Source of the DNA: Monarcha castaneiventris obscurior | Taxonomy: Eukaryota > Chordata > Aves > Passeriformes > Monarchidae | Reading direction: 5' to 3' | Assembly: GCA_026261815.1 (NCBI GenBank) | Contig: JAMPIT010000180.1 | Span: 124,001 to 188,000 of the forward strand | DNA length: 64,000 nt | In this document: piece after piece, positions 41,660-52,262 of the stretch | How positions within the stretch are numbered: position 1 is the first letter of the stretch | How the letters are laid out: every line of letters starts with the position of its first letter | Notes under the pieces: generated by a model | What the model was told of the DNA's origin: nothing | The model's database searches: none | What the model saw: only the letters and a program-made list of their open reading frames with translations | Made by a program: the position numbers and the translations under genes

Positions 41660-41800
41660 GAAATCCCAGACTGGTTTGGGTGGGAAGGGGCCTTAAATCT
41701 CATCCCATTCCACCCCCTGCCATGAGTAGGGATATATCCCACTGTCCCAGGTTGCTCCATCCAACCTGGCCTTGGACACTACCAAAAATTCCCCTTTTAG
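41660..41800 (-). mobile_element. CR1 LINE, 3' fragment (type 1, diverged)
   Basis: Left edge GAAATCCCAGACTGGTTTGG, pre-tail, CCACCCCCTGCCATGAGTAG, then ACTGTCCCAGGTTGCTCCAT and CAACCTGGCCTTGGACACTA. It lacks C and anything upstream. Confidence 0.9.
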
Positions 41801-42517
41801 AGAACAAATCCATTTGGGATTTGAATGTTCCCAAAAAAAAAAGAAATCGGGGATAAACTTAACCAGCCAATGATTCCTCCGTGCATCTCTTGCTTCCCAT
41901 GTCAGCCCCTGCACATCCTAACACCAGATTTCCCTTTGTCAGCCCCAGCTTTTCCCTTTATTCCGTTTGTCGTGTCCCCTTTTTCTTTTTCCCTCTTTTT
42001 TATGGCCTCTTTAACTCCCATCTGCGCCAGGTTTGCCTTTCAACCAGCGTGGCCGCCCCGCTCAGTTGTGGGATTGTGGCTTCTGGAGCATCTCGTTAAA
42101 ATGTTCTTAAACAATTTTCAATTAGGCTTCATATTTTTCTGATTACGTTCTTTCTCCCCACTGATTTGCCTCTTAATTATTTTCAGCTTGATGGAACCGG
42201 TCCTCTTTAAGATGTGTGTACGTTGTGTGTGTGTGTGCACTATTGGTGGTGCTGCTTTATTCCTAATTTTTACGTATTTTTGTGTGCCTGCACGATTGCC
42301 ATCAAGTCATGATTCTTCGAGTTTCAGCTGTCCGAAAAGTGGGAGAAAAAGTGGCTGCTGGTTGTAAAATGGAATTTTTCCAAGTGGGTGCTGATTTAGG
42401 GGGTTGTGGCATTTAGGGGATGGTGGCTCTGGAATGAAGGGGCGTTGTCTCCAACGCTTTGATGTCTGGACAGCCCCAGCTCCTGCTGAACTTGGTGTGG
42501 TTTGTTTGATCAGAAAA
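41801..42517. other. Unique AT-rich block with (TG)n
   Basis: About 42060-42330 is AT-rich and repeat-free apart from GTGTGTACG then (TG)7 at about 42213-42238. An A11 run lies near 41831-41842. It has the texture of the other candidate regulatory blocks. No exon was recognised. Confidence 0.4.
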
Positions 42518-42833
42518 TTATGGGATGGTCTGGTGGGAAGGGACCTGAAAGCCCATCCCATTCCACCCCATCCATGGGCACGACACCTTCCACAGTCCCA
42601 AGTGGCTCCAAGCCCCAGTGTCCAGCCTGGCCTTGGGCACTGCCAGGGATCCAGGGGCAGCCACAGCTTCCCTGGGAATTCAATCCCAGCCCCTCCCCAT
42701 CCTCCCAGCCAGGAATTCCTCCCTAAAACCTCTTCTAATCCTATTTTCCCTCAGCCACAGCTGCTCTGGGCACCCTGTGCCAGGGCCTGCCCACCCTCCC
42801 AGGGAAGGATTTCCCCTTAATAGCCCATCTAAG
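42518..42833 (-). mobile_element. CR1 LINE, 3' fragment (type 1 variant)
   Basis: Left edge AATTATGGGATGGTCTGGTG, then B-like, C, and a variant body with CTCTTCTAATCCTATTTTCC and GCCACAGCTGCTCTGGGCAC upstream. The repeated CAGCTGCTCTGG word (once with CTTCCCTGG) suggests an internal rearrangement. Confidence 0.88.
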
Positions 42834-42837
42834 ACAA

Positions 42838-43035
42838 TCATGGAATCCTGGGATCTTTGAGGTTGGAAAAGCCCTCCCAGACCATCCAATCCAAGCTGTG
42901 CCCGATGCCCACCTTGGCACTGAGTGCCACCTCCAGGCCTTCCTTGGGCACCTCCAGGGATGGGGACTCCAAACCTCCCTGGGCACTTCCAAGGCCTGAG
43001 CACCCTTTCAGTGGAGAGGTTTTTCCTCATGGTTT
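42838..43035 (-). mobile_element. CR1 LINE, 3' fragment (type 2)
   Basis: Left edge ATCATGGAATCCTGGGATCT, pre-tail GAGGTTGGAAAAGCCCTCCC, then GTGCCACCTCCAGGCCTTCC, CAGGGATGGGGACTCCAAAC and GAGCACCCTTTCAGTGGAGA. It directly follows the preceding minus-strand copy head-to-tail. Confidence 0.9.
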
Positions 43036-43689
43036 GATTTCCTGTGAGTGAACTGGAAAATGGGAGGAAAGCCCAAGTTCCTGTGGAAGGTGAAGGCAGC
43101 ATCACTTCAGGCTGGGCCGAGTCCTGCCAGGGTCACCTGGAGAACTTTTCTGGGACCTCACAGAGCCAGGAAACCAAACTGGGATGGCTTTGTGCTGGAA
43201 CGAGCAGGGAAGGGCCTTATGGAAAGACCTGGATCTTTATCCCACTGGGAGAAGCACCTGAAAATCCACCCCAGCCCCAGTGAGGTGTCCAGCACCAGGC
43301 CACCTTCTCCCTGGCACTGTGCTCTCCAGAGAACTCCTGGCTGAGTTATCCCAAACCTGCAGCCTTGGGGCTGTGCTGGGATGCTCCGAGGAGCGGGAAG
43401 ATCCCACGTTACCCCCGGGATGACCTTTCCTGGGAGCGGGATGGAAGCGATCAGCGCCGATGTCGCTGCTCAGCAGTGGGGCTGCAGCTGCAGCTGCTTA
43501 ATGACCCCTGCACACAATGCGCTGTTCGGGGTCATCTGGTTCCAGTTTCACCAGAAACAGAAGGAAATGTTGAGAACATACTTCCCTACATCCAGTTTCA
43601 CTTGTTGTGGATACTTGGAATACTTTGGAACCCACATCTTTGGGGTTTCCAGGAGGGGTTTTGGCCGGCGAGCCCCGGCGACCATTTGA
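43036..43689. other. Unique sequence, nothing seen
   Basis: No repeat or exon was recognised. GC is moderate. Confidence 0.4.
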
Positions 43690-44470
43690 GATTTAGGTTT
43701 TTTTTGATTCCAGAAGTGCCCCGGAGGTTGCATTGTAGGGCCTTTCCTTATGCAAAACATGAAAGTGCTGCTTTTTTTCAAATTATAACCATATTTTTCA
43801 TTAAAATCAGTTGGAGTCCCAATAAACAATCGACTCCGAAAAATTTTCCAAATGTTCGCTGCAGCGCCGTTTCTATTTTTAATTATTTTTTAAAAAACTG
43901 GGGGTTTTTTCCTTAAAAAAAAAAACCCCAAAAACAACACGGCTTGGCTTAGAATTTAAAGAAGCCATCTATAAATCATGAAAAATGCACATATATAGCT
44001 CCTTATTGCAATATAATTAAAACCTACTGCACACTGAGTGTCAGAATCCCTCTGTCGCCGTGTCCGATGGCTTCTCCCATTTGTCTTATCGTGGGAACTC
44101 CTCCTTTTCTGCTCCCAACGCTTCCCAAAGCCTCTCCCAGCGTGTTTGTACATTTGTTTTATATAAATTGAGTGCTCTGATCCTATAGAGAGGGATGTGA
44201 GAAACTCTTCAAAGCGGGAGCCGCAGAAATTCCTTTTTTCCACCCCCATCACTCTTTGTATTGTCGTTTCTAGAGTTTATTTGGAATTTTGTTGTTTTAT
44301 TCTTACCTGGTGCAGTCTTTATTTGCTGTCCTAAAATCCCAACCCACAACTAAGAACAAAACCCCCGAGTTCTGCGTCAGAAGTTGTAATTTTTGGTTTA
44401 TACGAAGCAAGTAAAGGTGCCTCAGTTAAATATTTAGGGTTAAAGGTTTTTACTGAGAGCTGGAGGTTGA
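43690..44470. other. Long AT-rich low-repeat block, candidate regulatory DNA
   Basis: About 780 bp free of CR1 and tandem repeats, with an octamer-like ATGCAAAA at 43750-43757. It also holds several TAAT and AATAAA-type words and CCTTATTGCAATATAATTAA. A minus-strand splice-like pair around 44307-44349 is discussed in findings. Longest open frame is about 110 codons with no known domain. Conservation is inferred and not tested. Confidence 0.45.
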
Positions 44471-44779
44471 GGAATATTTCAGGATATTCCTGCAGTGCAG
44501 ACAAGTGTCCAATGAAAATCCTCCTTTCTGGGAACAACCAGGTGCTGGGACAAATGGTGGTGATGGGGAACCTGTCCCTGCTGGAAAGAAAAACTGGATG
44601 AGAGGAGAAAATGGGGAATTTATCCATTTTTGTTCTGCTTTCATGGTTTCCATGGATCATTGCTGTGTCTGCTCAGCTTGGGATGAGCCAGGGAATGAGT
44701 TTGAGTGATCTAACCCTGGGCAGGTGGGATGGGAGGTGAAGTGTTTGGGTTTTGGCTTCAAAGTGAAAAAAGATAGGTT
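44471..44779. other. Unique sequence, nothing seen
   Basis: No repeat or exon was recognised. Confidence 0.4.
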
Positions 44780-45003
44780 TAGGTGGGATCTTGGGAAGGA
44801 ATTGCTGGCTGGGAGGGTGGGGAGGGGCTGGGCTGGAATTGCCAGAGCAGCTGTGGCTGCCCCTGGATCCCTGGGAATGTCCAAGGCCAGGCTGGACACT
44901 GGGGCTTGGAGCAGCCTGGGATAGTGGAAGGTCTCCCATGGCAGGGGGTGGCACTGGGTGATCTTCCAGGTCCCTTCCATCCCAAACCATTCCAGGATTC
45001 CCT
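44780..45003 (+). mobile_element. CR1 LINE, 3' fragment (type 1)
   Basis: Starts just upstream of D and runs through C, a shortened B (GGTCTCCCATGGC) and the tail CAAACCATTCCAGGATTCCC. It has the same 5' truncation neighbourhood as the copy at 12230-12462. Confidence 0.94.
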
Positions 45004-46699
45004 GTAGATGTTGACTGGGAGGATTTCCTTGATCCCAGAAGCCGAGCCTGTGGAGTTGGGAATTTTTCCTGCCTGGAGCTTCCCAGAGCCCTTGGCCAGG
45101 AGCAGCCGCTGCTGTGGGGGCAGAGCTTCGTCCCACACGAGTCCCACGCGGTTCAGATCATCCCCTCAGCCACCCCAGCCCTTCCAGTGCTCCTGGGGCT
45201 TGGCCTGGCCAAGAGGAGCGTGCCCAAGCCGAGGAATTCCTGGAGCTGGTGCCTGGCACCGGAATCCCAGTGACATCCTTGCCATGGAAGTCGCTCCCAC
45301 GCTTCCGAAGGCAGGGCGAGGGCCGAAAGGGAAGTGGTGTCATATCCATGCCCTCACGGATTATTCTGCTTCCAGTGACTGATCCCAGCCATCCATGGGA
45401 TAAATCCATGAATGGTTCGGCTCTTCAGCTGCTCCAGGGGCAGTTCTGGTGTGGGACTGGTGTGAAAGCCAATGGAAAAGTCTGTTTTCCATGGATGGGA
45501 GGTTCCTGTTGGATGTTAGCAAGGTTTCATTTTTCCTTAGGGACAGGGGTGGCAAAGTGGGAATCTTGGGCTGAGCCCTCAGCTGGCCACGACCTGTTCC
45601 AAAGGAGAGCAGAAACTTTGTGTTCGGGCTTAAAAGTTACTGCTCATGAAGTGTCTGTAATTATCAGCAAATACTAATTATGACTCATGAGTGAGGGTCC
45701 AGCACAATCCGTTTTGGTTCTGCAGAGGCCCAAACCTGCTCTGTGCCAGGAGATTTTTGGGATTGCTGCTAGACTCTCTGCAGAACCTCTCATCCCTCTG
45801 AGTTCCCTGCAGGTCTGTAGGAATTTCTCCGGTGTTCCTGGAGTTTCCCCCTCTCCTGGACTGGAATCAAGGTGCCACCTGTAGCCGTGGCTTTGGGCAG
45901 GCTGAGCTGCTCAGGGCTGGGAGCGGGTGGGAGGAATTTTTGCCTCTCTGTGGAAAAGCCAATCGTTCCTGGTGGTGATCCCAGCGCTCGGCGTTATCTT
46001 CCCGCGGCTCCGTAAATCCTGGGAGTTTGACAGGACCTCCCACAAGGATGGCAGCAGCTCCAGAGCCGCGGCAGTGCCGTTGCTGGTGGCTCCCTCAGAA
46101 GATGAATGGCTTTCTGAAGTTTGCCTGAGCGACAGTTCAGCGACTTCTTAGGCTCCCAAGTGCCTTAACTCCGTTCCCTTTCCTTTCATTGTTTCCCTCT
46201 GGAGGTCCCCCTTTGCAGTGGGCAGATCTTGCCAAACCCGGGATGGAATCTCCGCCGAAAGCCCCCCAGAAGAGCAAAGCCCCGCTTTGCTGAACTGGGA
46301 GGAACCTGGGATGACTTTTCTGGTGAGGTTGGGATCTCTTTCAGCACATCCTCACTCCTTGTGCCGAGTCCTTAGTCGTGCCTGGCTGGGGAGCCTGAGG
46401 AATTTGGTAGGAACATCGTGGATGCTCTGAGTCCTTTCACATTTTTACTGTTGACTTCTGTAGGGAACGAGCATCCATCAAGGGGACGAGGATTTGTCAT
46501 TGTTCCCCGAAAAAGGGCAGTGGCATTGTTAAAGCCCAATGGGAACCCTCTGGAATGAGGAGCCTCCAGGGAGAAATGCAAATTTATATTGACTTTTAAG
46601 ACAGACATTGCCCAGAAGTCCCTTTTAAATCAGAAGATGGAAAGATTGTTTTATCTTTGGTAACTCTTTCCAGAGGACCCACAAAGCCGAGGCCATGAG
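45004..46699. other. Unique sequence, nothing definite
   Basis: No CR1 or tandem repeat was recognised. AT-richer patches occur at about 45620-45690 and 46430-46660. No exon was seen. Confidence 0.4.
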
Positions 46700-47290
46700 C
46701 CACAGCTTTTGGGGTGAGGAGCAGCAGTCACTTGTTTTCTGGGACTTCGTGGTGGGGCTGGGAGTTGATCCCAAGGCGTGGGCACGGGGCCCCTTTGGTC
46801 AGTAGGACTGGTCATTTGGAGCGGCAGTTGCCACCTTTTCTGGAGGGAAGAAGGGATGAAAGGAGTTTTATGTGGCTATTGAGGAGGTTTATTGATCCCA
46901 GATACGGTGGCTCCGGGATTGTGGGAAAACAGGCTCCCTTTATGGCAGGAGTAAATTGTGGGGGATTGCTTCATTGGTCAGCCCATGAAGGGCTGGCTTG
47001 GGGCATGGGAATGGTTTTGGTCATGGATCAGATCAAATCCCCCCTGCTGGGCCCCTTCTCCTGCTCCCAGATCTGTTCTCAATACAGACCACAGGAGTTG
47101 TTTACCAGAGTCTGTCGTGCCTTGTGTTAAACTGCCCCGTGGGGTCCCAGTATCCCATCAAACTCCAGCCCCCTTCGCCCACAGGCAGGCAAACTCCAGT
47201 TCTGAAACTCCCCCGTCAGGAGATCGGGGATTGCTGTATCCTCCTAAATGGGGGCAGATTTTGTGGCAGGGCCTGGTGTGATGGGACAAG
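46700..47290 (-). mobile_element. Probable solo LTR of an endogenous retrovirus (edges uncertain)
   Basis: Read on the minus strand, this roughly 590-bp segment has LTR-like organisation: a TGTCCCATCAC start near 47288, a TAAAGGGAGCC stretch, AATAAA (plus-strand TTTATT at 46888-46893), then a pyrimidine-rich U5-like part. It is unlike CR1 or the unique flanks. I see no gag, pol or env sequence beside it and no second LTR, so if correct it is a solo LTR. No target-site duplication could be identified, and the ends are guesses. Confidence 0.45.
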
Positions 47291-47309
47291 GGCTGAGGGC
47301 TGGAACTGA

Positions 47310-47545
47310 AGGAAAGTTGATTTAAATAAGATATAAAGAGTAAATTTCTCAAAATGAGGGTGGTAAAACCCTGTCACAGCTGCCTGGAGAGGTGGGGGAT
47401 GCCCCATGCCTGGAAATATTCCAGGCCAGGTTGGACAGGGTGTGATTTAGTGGAAGATGTCCCTGCCCATGGCAGGGGTTGGACTAAAGGACCTTTGTAG
47501 GTCCCTTCCAGCCCAGCCCAGCCTGGGATTCTATGAAATGAGGAA
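47310..47545 (+). mobile_element. CR1 LINE, 3' fragment (older subfamily)
   Basis: GATTTAAATAAGATATAAAG, CTCAAAATGAGGGTGGTAAA, CTGGAGAGGTGGGGGATGCC, GGCCAGGTTGGACAGGGTGT, B and GGTCCCTTCCAGCCC are in the order of a typical older avian CR1 3' end. The tail is GGGATTCTATGAAATGAGG. Its left edge lies about 20 bp from the probable LTR. Confidence 0.92.
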
Positions 47546-48424
47546 ATTTTCCAAATATTCTCCAAGCCGTCTTCTCCAGAGCGTGATATTCCCACATCTA
47601 CCTGTGGGAATAACATTTTGACCAGGTTGAATTAGAGGTCCTGAATTCCAGGGATAATGATGGTGTTTGGCCGTGCCTCCTGGAGCTGCTGTGTGTGGGA
47701 TGCGGATGAATCCCATCTCTCCTTCCTCTGGAATTCATCCACTTGTTGAGGTATTCCTTTCACTCAGCATTTAGGCCTTTCCCAATTTTTTTCGCCCTCT
47801 CAGTCCGAAATTCCCTTGTCTCCAGGGATGATGTCACGTCCTCAGCGTGGCTTTTCCGTCCCTCCCGATGGAGGCCCCGATCTTTCCTCTCCTTCCAGTG
47901 CTTCCCCTGGTGGCCTCTTTGTCTTCCTGAGCTCCAGCTCCCATTCCTGGCTGTCCCCACACCCTTCCAGGCCCTGGTGGTGGCTGATGTGTGGATTCAC
48001 TTTTGCACCACTCCACATTCCCACTTTTCCCCCTCTCCAGGTCTTTCCGTTCCCTCAGGCCAGGCCTAAGCTCAGGAATTGCTCTTTAAGCCAGGCTGAT
48101 GCCCTCAGGAGAGTTCATTGATCCCTTCCCACAGCAGCTCCTCCTGAGCACGAGGACCCTCAGTTTTCCCTTCTGTTCCATGTTTCCCTCTCTGGAATTA
48201 GGATTTCCTCCCCCAGAGAGGAGAGCAGCCGACTTCCCTTCCATTTGCATCCCGGGGTGATTTTTAAACCTGGCTTTACTCCAGCTCATGGCTCCAGGCT
48301 GGGCAGGGCAGGAGCTGCCAAGGGGCAGAAATCCTGCCTGGTGTCCCAAGGGATGCTTGGGAGAAGGCTTAGGAGCAATCTTCCGTGTCCCTTGGGAGTG
48401 GTGAGGGGCAGCATCCTTCCACAA
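47546..48424. other. Unique sequence, nothing seen
   Basis: No repeat or exon was recognised. The stretch 47760-48060 is rich in CCT and CTT words but not periodic. Confidence 0.4.
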
Positions 48425-48665
48425 GCCCCTCTTCCTCTTGGGAATCATCTTCATCTTCTTGGGAATCATCTTCATCTTCTTATTCTTCTTTGGAAACTTC
48501 TGCTTCTTTGGAACCTTCGTCTTCTCCTTTGGAACCTCCTTTGGAATATTCTTCCCCTTCTTTGGAATCTTTTTTTTCTCCTTTGGAATCGTCTTTTTCT
48601 TGTTTGAAATCTTCTGTTTTGGAATCTTCGCCTTTTTCTTCTGCTGCTTCTGTTTCTTAGGAATT
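48425..48665. repeat. Imperfect TTC/TTTGGAA-rich minisatellite
   Basis: Loose repeats of TTTGGAATCTTCTTC and TTGGGAATCATCTTCATC with variable length, strongly pyrimidine-rich on the plus strand. It lies within a 284-codon minus-strand open frame (48086-48940) that translates to a Lys-rich repeat (KIPKK, PKEKKK). It also sits in a 128-codon Arg-rich frame. Confidence 0.75.
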
Positions 48666-49244
48666 TTCTTCTTTCTGGTAGTTTGACTTTTCCAGCTGCA
48701 CAGGAATTGTCCTGTGGTTTTTTTTGCAGGACAGGGAGTTGCAGGAGTTTTTTGATGGGGTTTGTGTAGGATGTTGCTCCTGTCCCTCTCTGGTGTTGCT
48801 CCTCTTGGCTCACAAAAATAACCTTTGGGGATCCTCCTGCAGTGAGGGTGAGCTGCAAAACCTCTCCTTAAAAAGAGAGCTATCCATGAAATTCCATGGG
48901 TGAAATCCTGTCTCCAAGAAGTGATTGCCTCAAACACCAAAAAGAACCACTGGGAAGAGGAGTTTTCTTTCAGATCTTTCGAGTGAAGGTTTTTTTGTTA
49001 AGGTTTGGAGGAAGCTTCTCTTCCCCTGGCATGAAACTCTTGGGAGGTTCCTAAAACACTGGGGGGGTTCCTAAAATCAGGGAAAGGATTAATGGGAATT
49101 GTAGAAATGGAATGGTTGGAGGAATTTATTGTCAGGGCTAAAGATAAGAGAGAGGGAGGGAAAACCCTGGGCTGTGGAGTGCTGAGGGGAATTCTTTTAG
49201 TCTTTGGATCCATTTAAAGGAGAAGGTATTTGTTTCTTCTCTCC
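48666..49244. other. Unique sequence, nothing seen
   Basis: A short direct repeat GGTTCCTAAAA occurs twice near 49046-49075. No other feature was recognised. Confidence 0.4.
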
Positions 49245-49470
49245 CTCCCAGGCAGCAATTCCTTCCCAAGATCCCAGCCCAAGCTCCCCTTTCCCAGTGG
49301 GAAGCCATTCCCTGGCTCCTGTCCCTCCAGCCCTTGTCCCCAGTCCCTCTCCAGCTCTCCTGGAGCCCCTTTAGGCCCTGCCAGGGGCTCGCAGCTCTCC
49401 CTGGAGCCTTCCCTTCTCCAGGGGAACATTCCCAGCTCTCCCAGCCTGGCTCCAGAGCAGAGGGGCTCCA
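49245..49470 (-). mobile_element. CR1 LINE internal fragment, no tail (type 1)
   Basis: Minus-strand F, E and D are present, but the copy begins at the left inside D (CTCCCAGGCAGCAATTCC) with no C, B or A. It ends at GAGGGGCTCCAG, where a second CR1 starts with its own tail. Confidence 0.93.
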
Positions 49471-49592
49471 GAATCCTGGAATGGTTTGGTTGGGAAGGGA
49501 CCTTAAATCCCATTCCACCCTCATCCATGGGCAGAGACACCTCCCACTGTCTCAGGCTGCTCCAAGCCCCAATGTCCGGCCTGGCCTTGATA
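49471..49592 (-). mobile_element. CR1 LINE, 3' fragment with tail (type 1)
   Basis: Tail AATCCTGGAATGGTTTGGTT, pre-tail, B, and CAAGCCCCAATGTCCGGCCT on the minus strand. It is truncated before C at GGCCTTGATAAAG. Confidence 0.93.
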
Positions 49593-51474
49593 AAGTCCTT
49601 GAAGTCTCCCACAGAATTCCATGAGCTCCTCTTCCCTTCCTCTTTTCCCACTCTCCCAATATTTAGCTGGATCACCTCTTTACCCATCCTTGCTCCTGCT
49701 TCCCTGGAAGCACGACAAGAACCAGAGCCTGCCTTCCAAGGTGAGCTTGGAAAATCCACATTTCCCACATCCCACAGTTTTTTCCTCAAATCCACCTATC
49801 CAAAACACTCCCCAAATTTTCTGTTTCAACTTGGGGAAGAAAGAGCCGGCCGAGAATCCCCCTGAATGTTCCAGGGCCAGTTCCTGGGCCACGATGGGAT
49901 TTTATAAAGTGTTTTTTAAAGGATGGCCGGGACAAGGAAAGGCCCCAGACGTTTCCCTGCTGCTCCCTCGGCGTTCCGGGCTGAGCAGGACCTCAATTAG
50001 CGGGGCACTAACGAGGCAGTGTCTGCATCCTCCGCCACTTGGCCGGAGCCGGAGCCTTGCACTTCATCATTCCTAACTCGTTGCAGTAGCTCCACAAAGT
50101 CCTCACAAATCTTGGGAGCTGAGCAAGAAATTAGGAGCACATTTTTGGTGTTTCCTCGCAGGGCAGCTGCGCTGGGAGCTCCTTATTTTTCATTAGTGTC
50201 AGACTGGGCAGCTCCAGGAGTTCTCAGGCTCCTGGGGCATCATCCACGGCCAAATTTTCCTTAATATCCCTCTGGGATTGTGGAAAACCTGGGGTTCCAC
50301 TCACAAAGCGGGGAAAAAGGGATTTATAAATGCTTCAGGGCAAAACTCTTGAGGTTTCCAACCTTTTGAAGCACCCAAACACCCATCACCTTAAACCAGG
50401 AGGGATCTGGGAACAGGGAATGGGGCTGGAATGTGGAGCTGGCCCTGAAATGAGCTCTGAGGCTTTCGGATGAAATCCTGGTTAATATTTCTTCAGTGCT
50501 TTCTATTGAAGCATCTCCAAAGCGTTTGAAGAACATTATTAAGAGTTTGGGACATGGGAGGATCTCTCTTTTCCAACTTCACTTGGAAAGGGAAGAAAAA
50601 GGCAGCTTGGAATTTATGTGGAGGATGAGGAGGTTCCAGGTCCTTGAAGAGTTTTCTGATGATTTGCAGAAGCAAATCTCTGGGGTTGTTCTGTCAGGGG
50701 CTCTCCCACTCTGTGCTGGGGGCAGAACAAAGGACATTTGTAGGTGGGATTCTTCCTTGCATCCATTCCTGGGAGCCCTGGGCAATTCCAGCAGTGCTGC
50801 ACGAGGGCTGGGACAAGGCAGGAAGGTGCCTGCAGTTGTCTCCCATCATTTTCTTCCTCAGCCATCACCCAATTGCCTAAAATAATCCAAATTCTGCAGT
50901 TCTGAGGCAAACAGGGAACAAATATCCCTGTAAAATGCCCAGGAGTTAAGGGAGCTCTTCCCTCTCCCCATAAGGAATGAAATTTAGGAGGCTGGATGTA
51001 GGAATTCAGTTGATCCCAGGTTCTTGGATTCCCTTTGATCCCAGCTCTGACCGAGGGCTTGGGGGTTGTTCCTGCCTTTGGGAGCTGTGGGTGGGGCTCA
51101 GATATTGGCAGCTGAAAGTTGGGTTTTTGCTTTTTTTCCCCCTTTTTCCCATTTCCTGGAACTGGTGCCATCTCCTGCTCGCCCGACCCATCCCTTGGAG
51201 TTCCTCTTTCCTTGCCCCAGGCCAGATGAGAAGCCAATCCCAGGAGGAATCTGGGACATCCACAATGCCCAGGTCAGCCGTGAGCCGTGGGTGGAGCTGC
51301 TCCAGAGCCTCTTCCCCAGACACGTCCCTGTCCCTGCAGTGGGTGGGGGTCAGCAGAGGCAGCTGGGATTTCTGTGGGAAAAATTCCACTGAAGCTGACA
51401 GAAAACCATTGGGGTTGGTTGTGTTGGCTTTGACTGAACTTTTCCTTAATCAGCGTGTTCCTTGTGATCCAAAG
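49593..51474. other. Unique sequence, nothing definite
   Basis: No CR1 or tandem repeat. AT-richer patches at about 49880-49920, 50060-50170 and 50480-50560 are repeat-free. The minus-strand frame of 207 codons at 50614-51237 has no recognisable domain. Confidence 0.4.
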
Positions 51475-52262
51475 GTATCCCAGAATCCCAGAATGGGTTG
51501 GGGTAGAAGGGATCTTAAACATCACCCAGTGCCATCCCATCCACGGGCAGGGACAGCTCCCACTATCCCAGAGGGATCCAAGCCCCAATGTCCAGCCTGG
51601 CCTTGGGCACTGCCAGGGATCCAGGGGCAGCCACAGCTGCTCTGGCAATTCCAGCCCAGCCCCTCCCCACCCTCCCAGGCAGCAATTCCTTCCCAAGATG
51701 CCAGCCCAAGCTCCCCTTTCCCAGTGGGAAGCCATTCCCTGGCTCCTGTCCCTCCATCCCTTGTCCCCAGTCCCTCTCCAGCTCTCCTGGAGCCCCTTTA
51801 GGCCCTGCCAGGGGCTCGCAGCTCTCCCTGGAGCCTTCCCTTCTCCAGGGGAACATTCCCAGCTCTCCCAGCCTGGCTCCAGAGCAGAGGGGCTCCAGCC
51901 CTGGAGCAGCTCCGGGGCCTCCTCTGGGCTCTCTCCAGCAGCTCCACGTCCTGCTGCTGTTGGCCCCAGGGCTGGGGCAGCTCTGCAGGTGGGGTCTCAC
52001 CTGAGGGGCCCAGGGACAGAATTCCCACCTTTCCTGCTGCCCACGCTGGGATCAGCCCTGGGCTGGGGGGTTCTGGGTTGGGCCATTCCAGCCTCATCCA
52101 CAACATCCCAAATCCCTCTCCCACGGCTGCTCTCCACCCCTTTCTCCTCCCAGCCTGGATTTGTGCTGGGTTTTCCCTGACCCAGGTGCAGCTCCAGCCC
52201 TTGGCCTGGCTGAACCTCGTGGCCTTTTGCTCGCCCACCTCCGAGGGTTTCATGTTCTGTTC
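51475..52262 (-). mobile_element. CR1 LINE, 3' fragment, about 785 bp (type 1)
   Basis: Complete landmark series I to A on the minus strand, with tail at left (GTATCCCAGAATCCCAGAAT). It extends past I to GAACATGAAACCCTCGGAGG, the furthest 5' of any copy here. Open frames up to 274 codons are repeat frames. Confidence 0.96.

Noticed and set aside
46700..47290. Full endogenous provirus
   Set aside because: No gag, pol or env reading frames or a second LTR lie within reach on either side.
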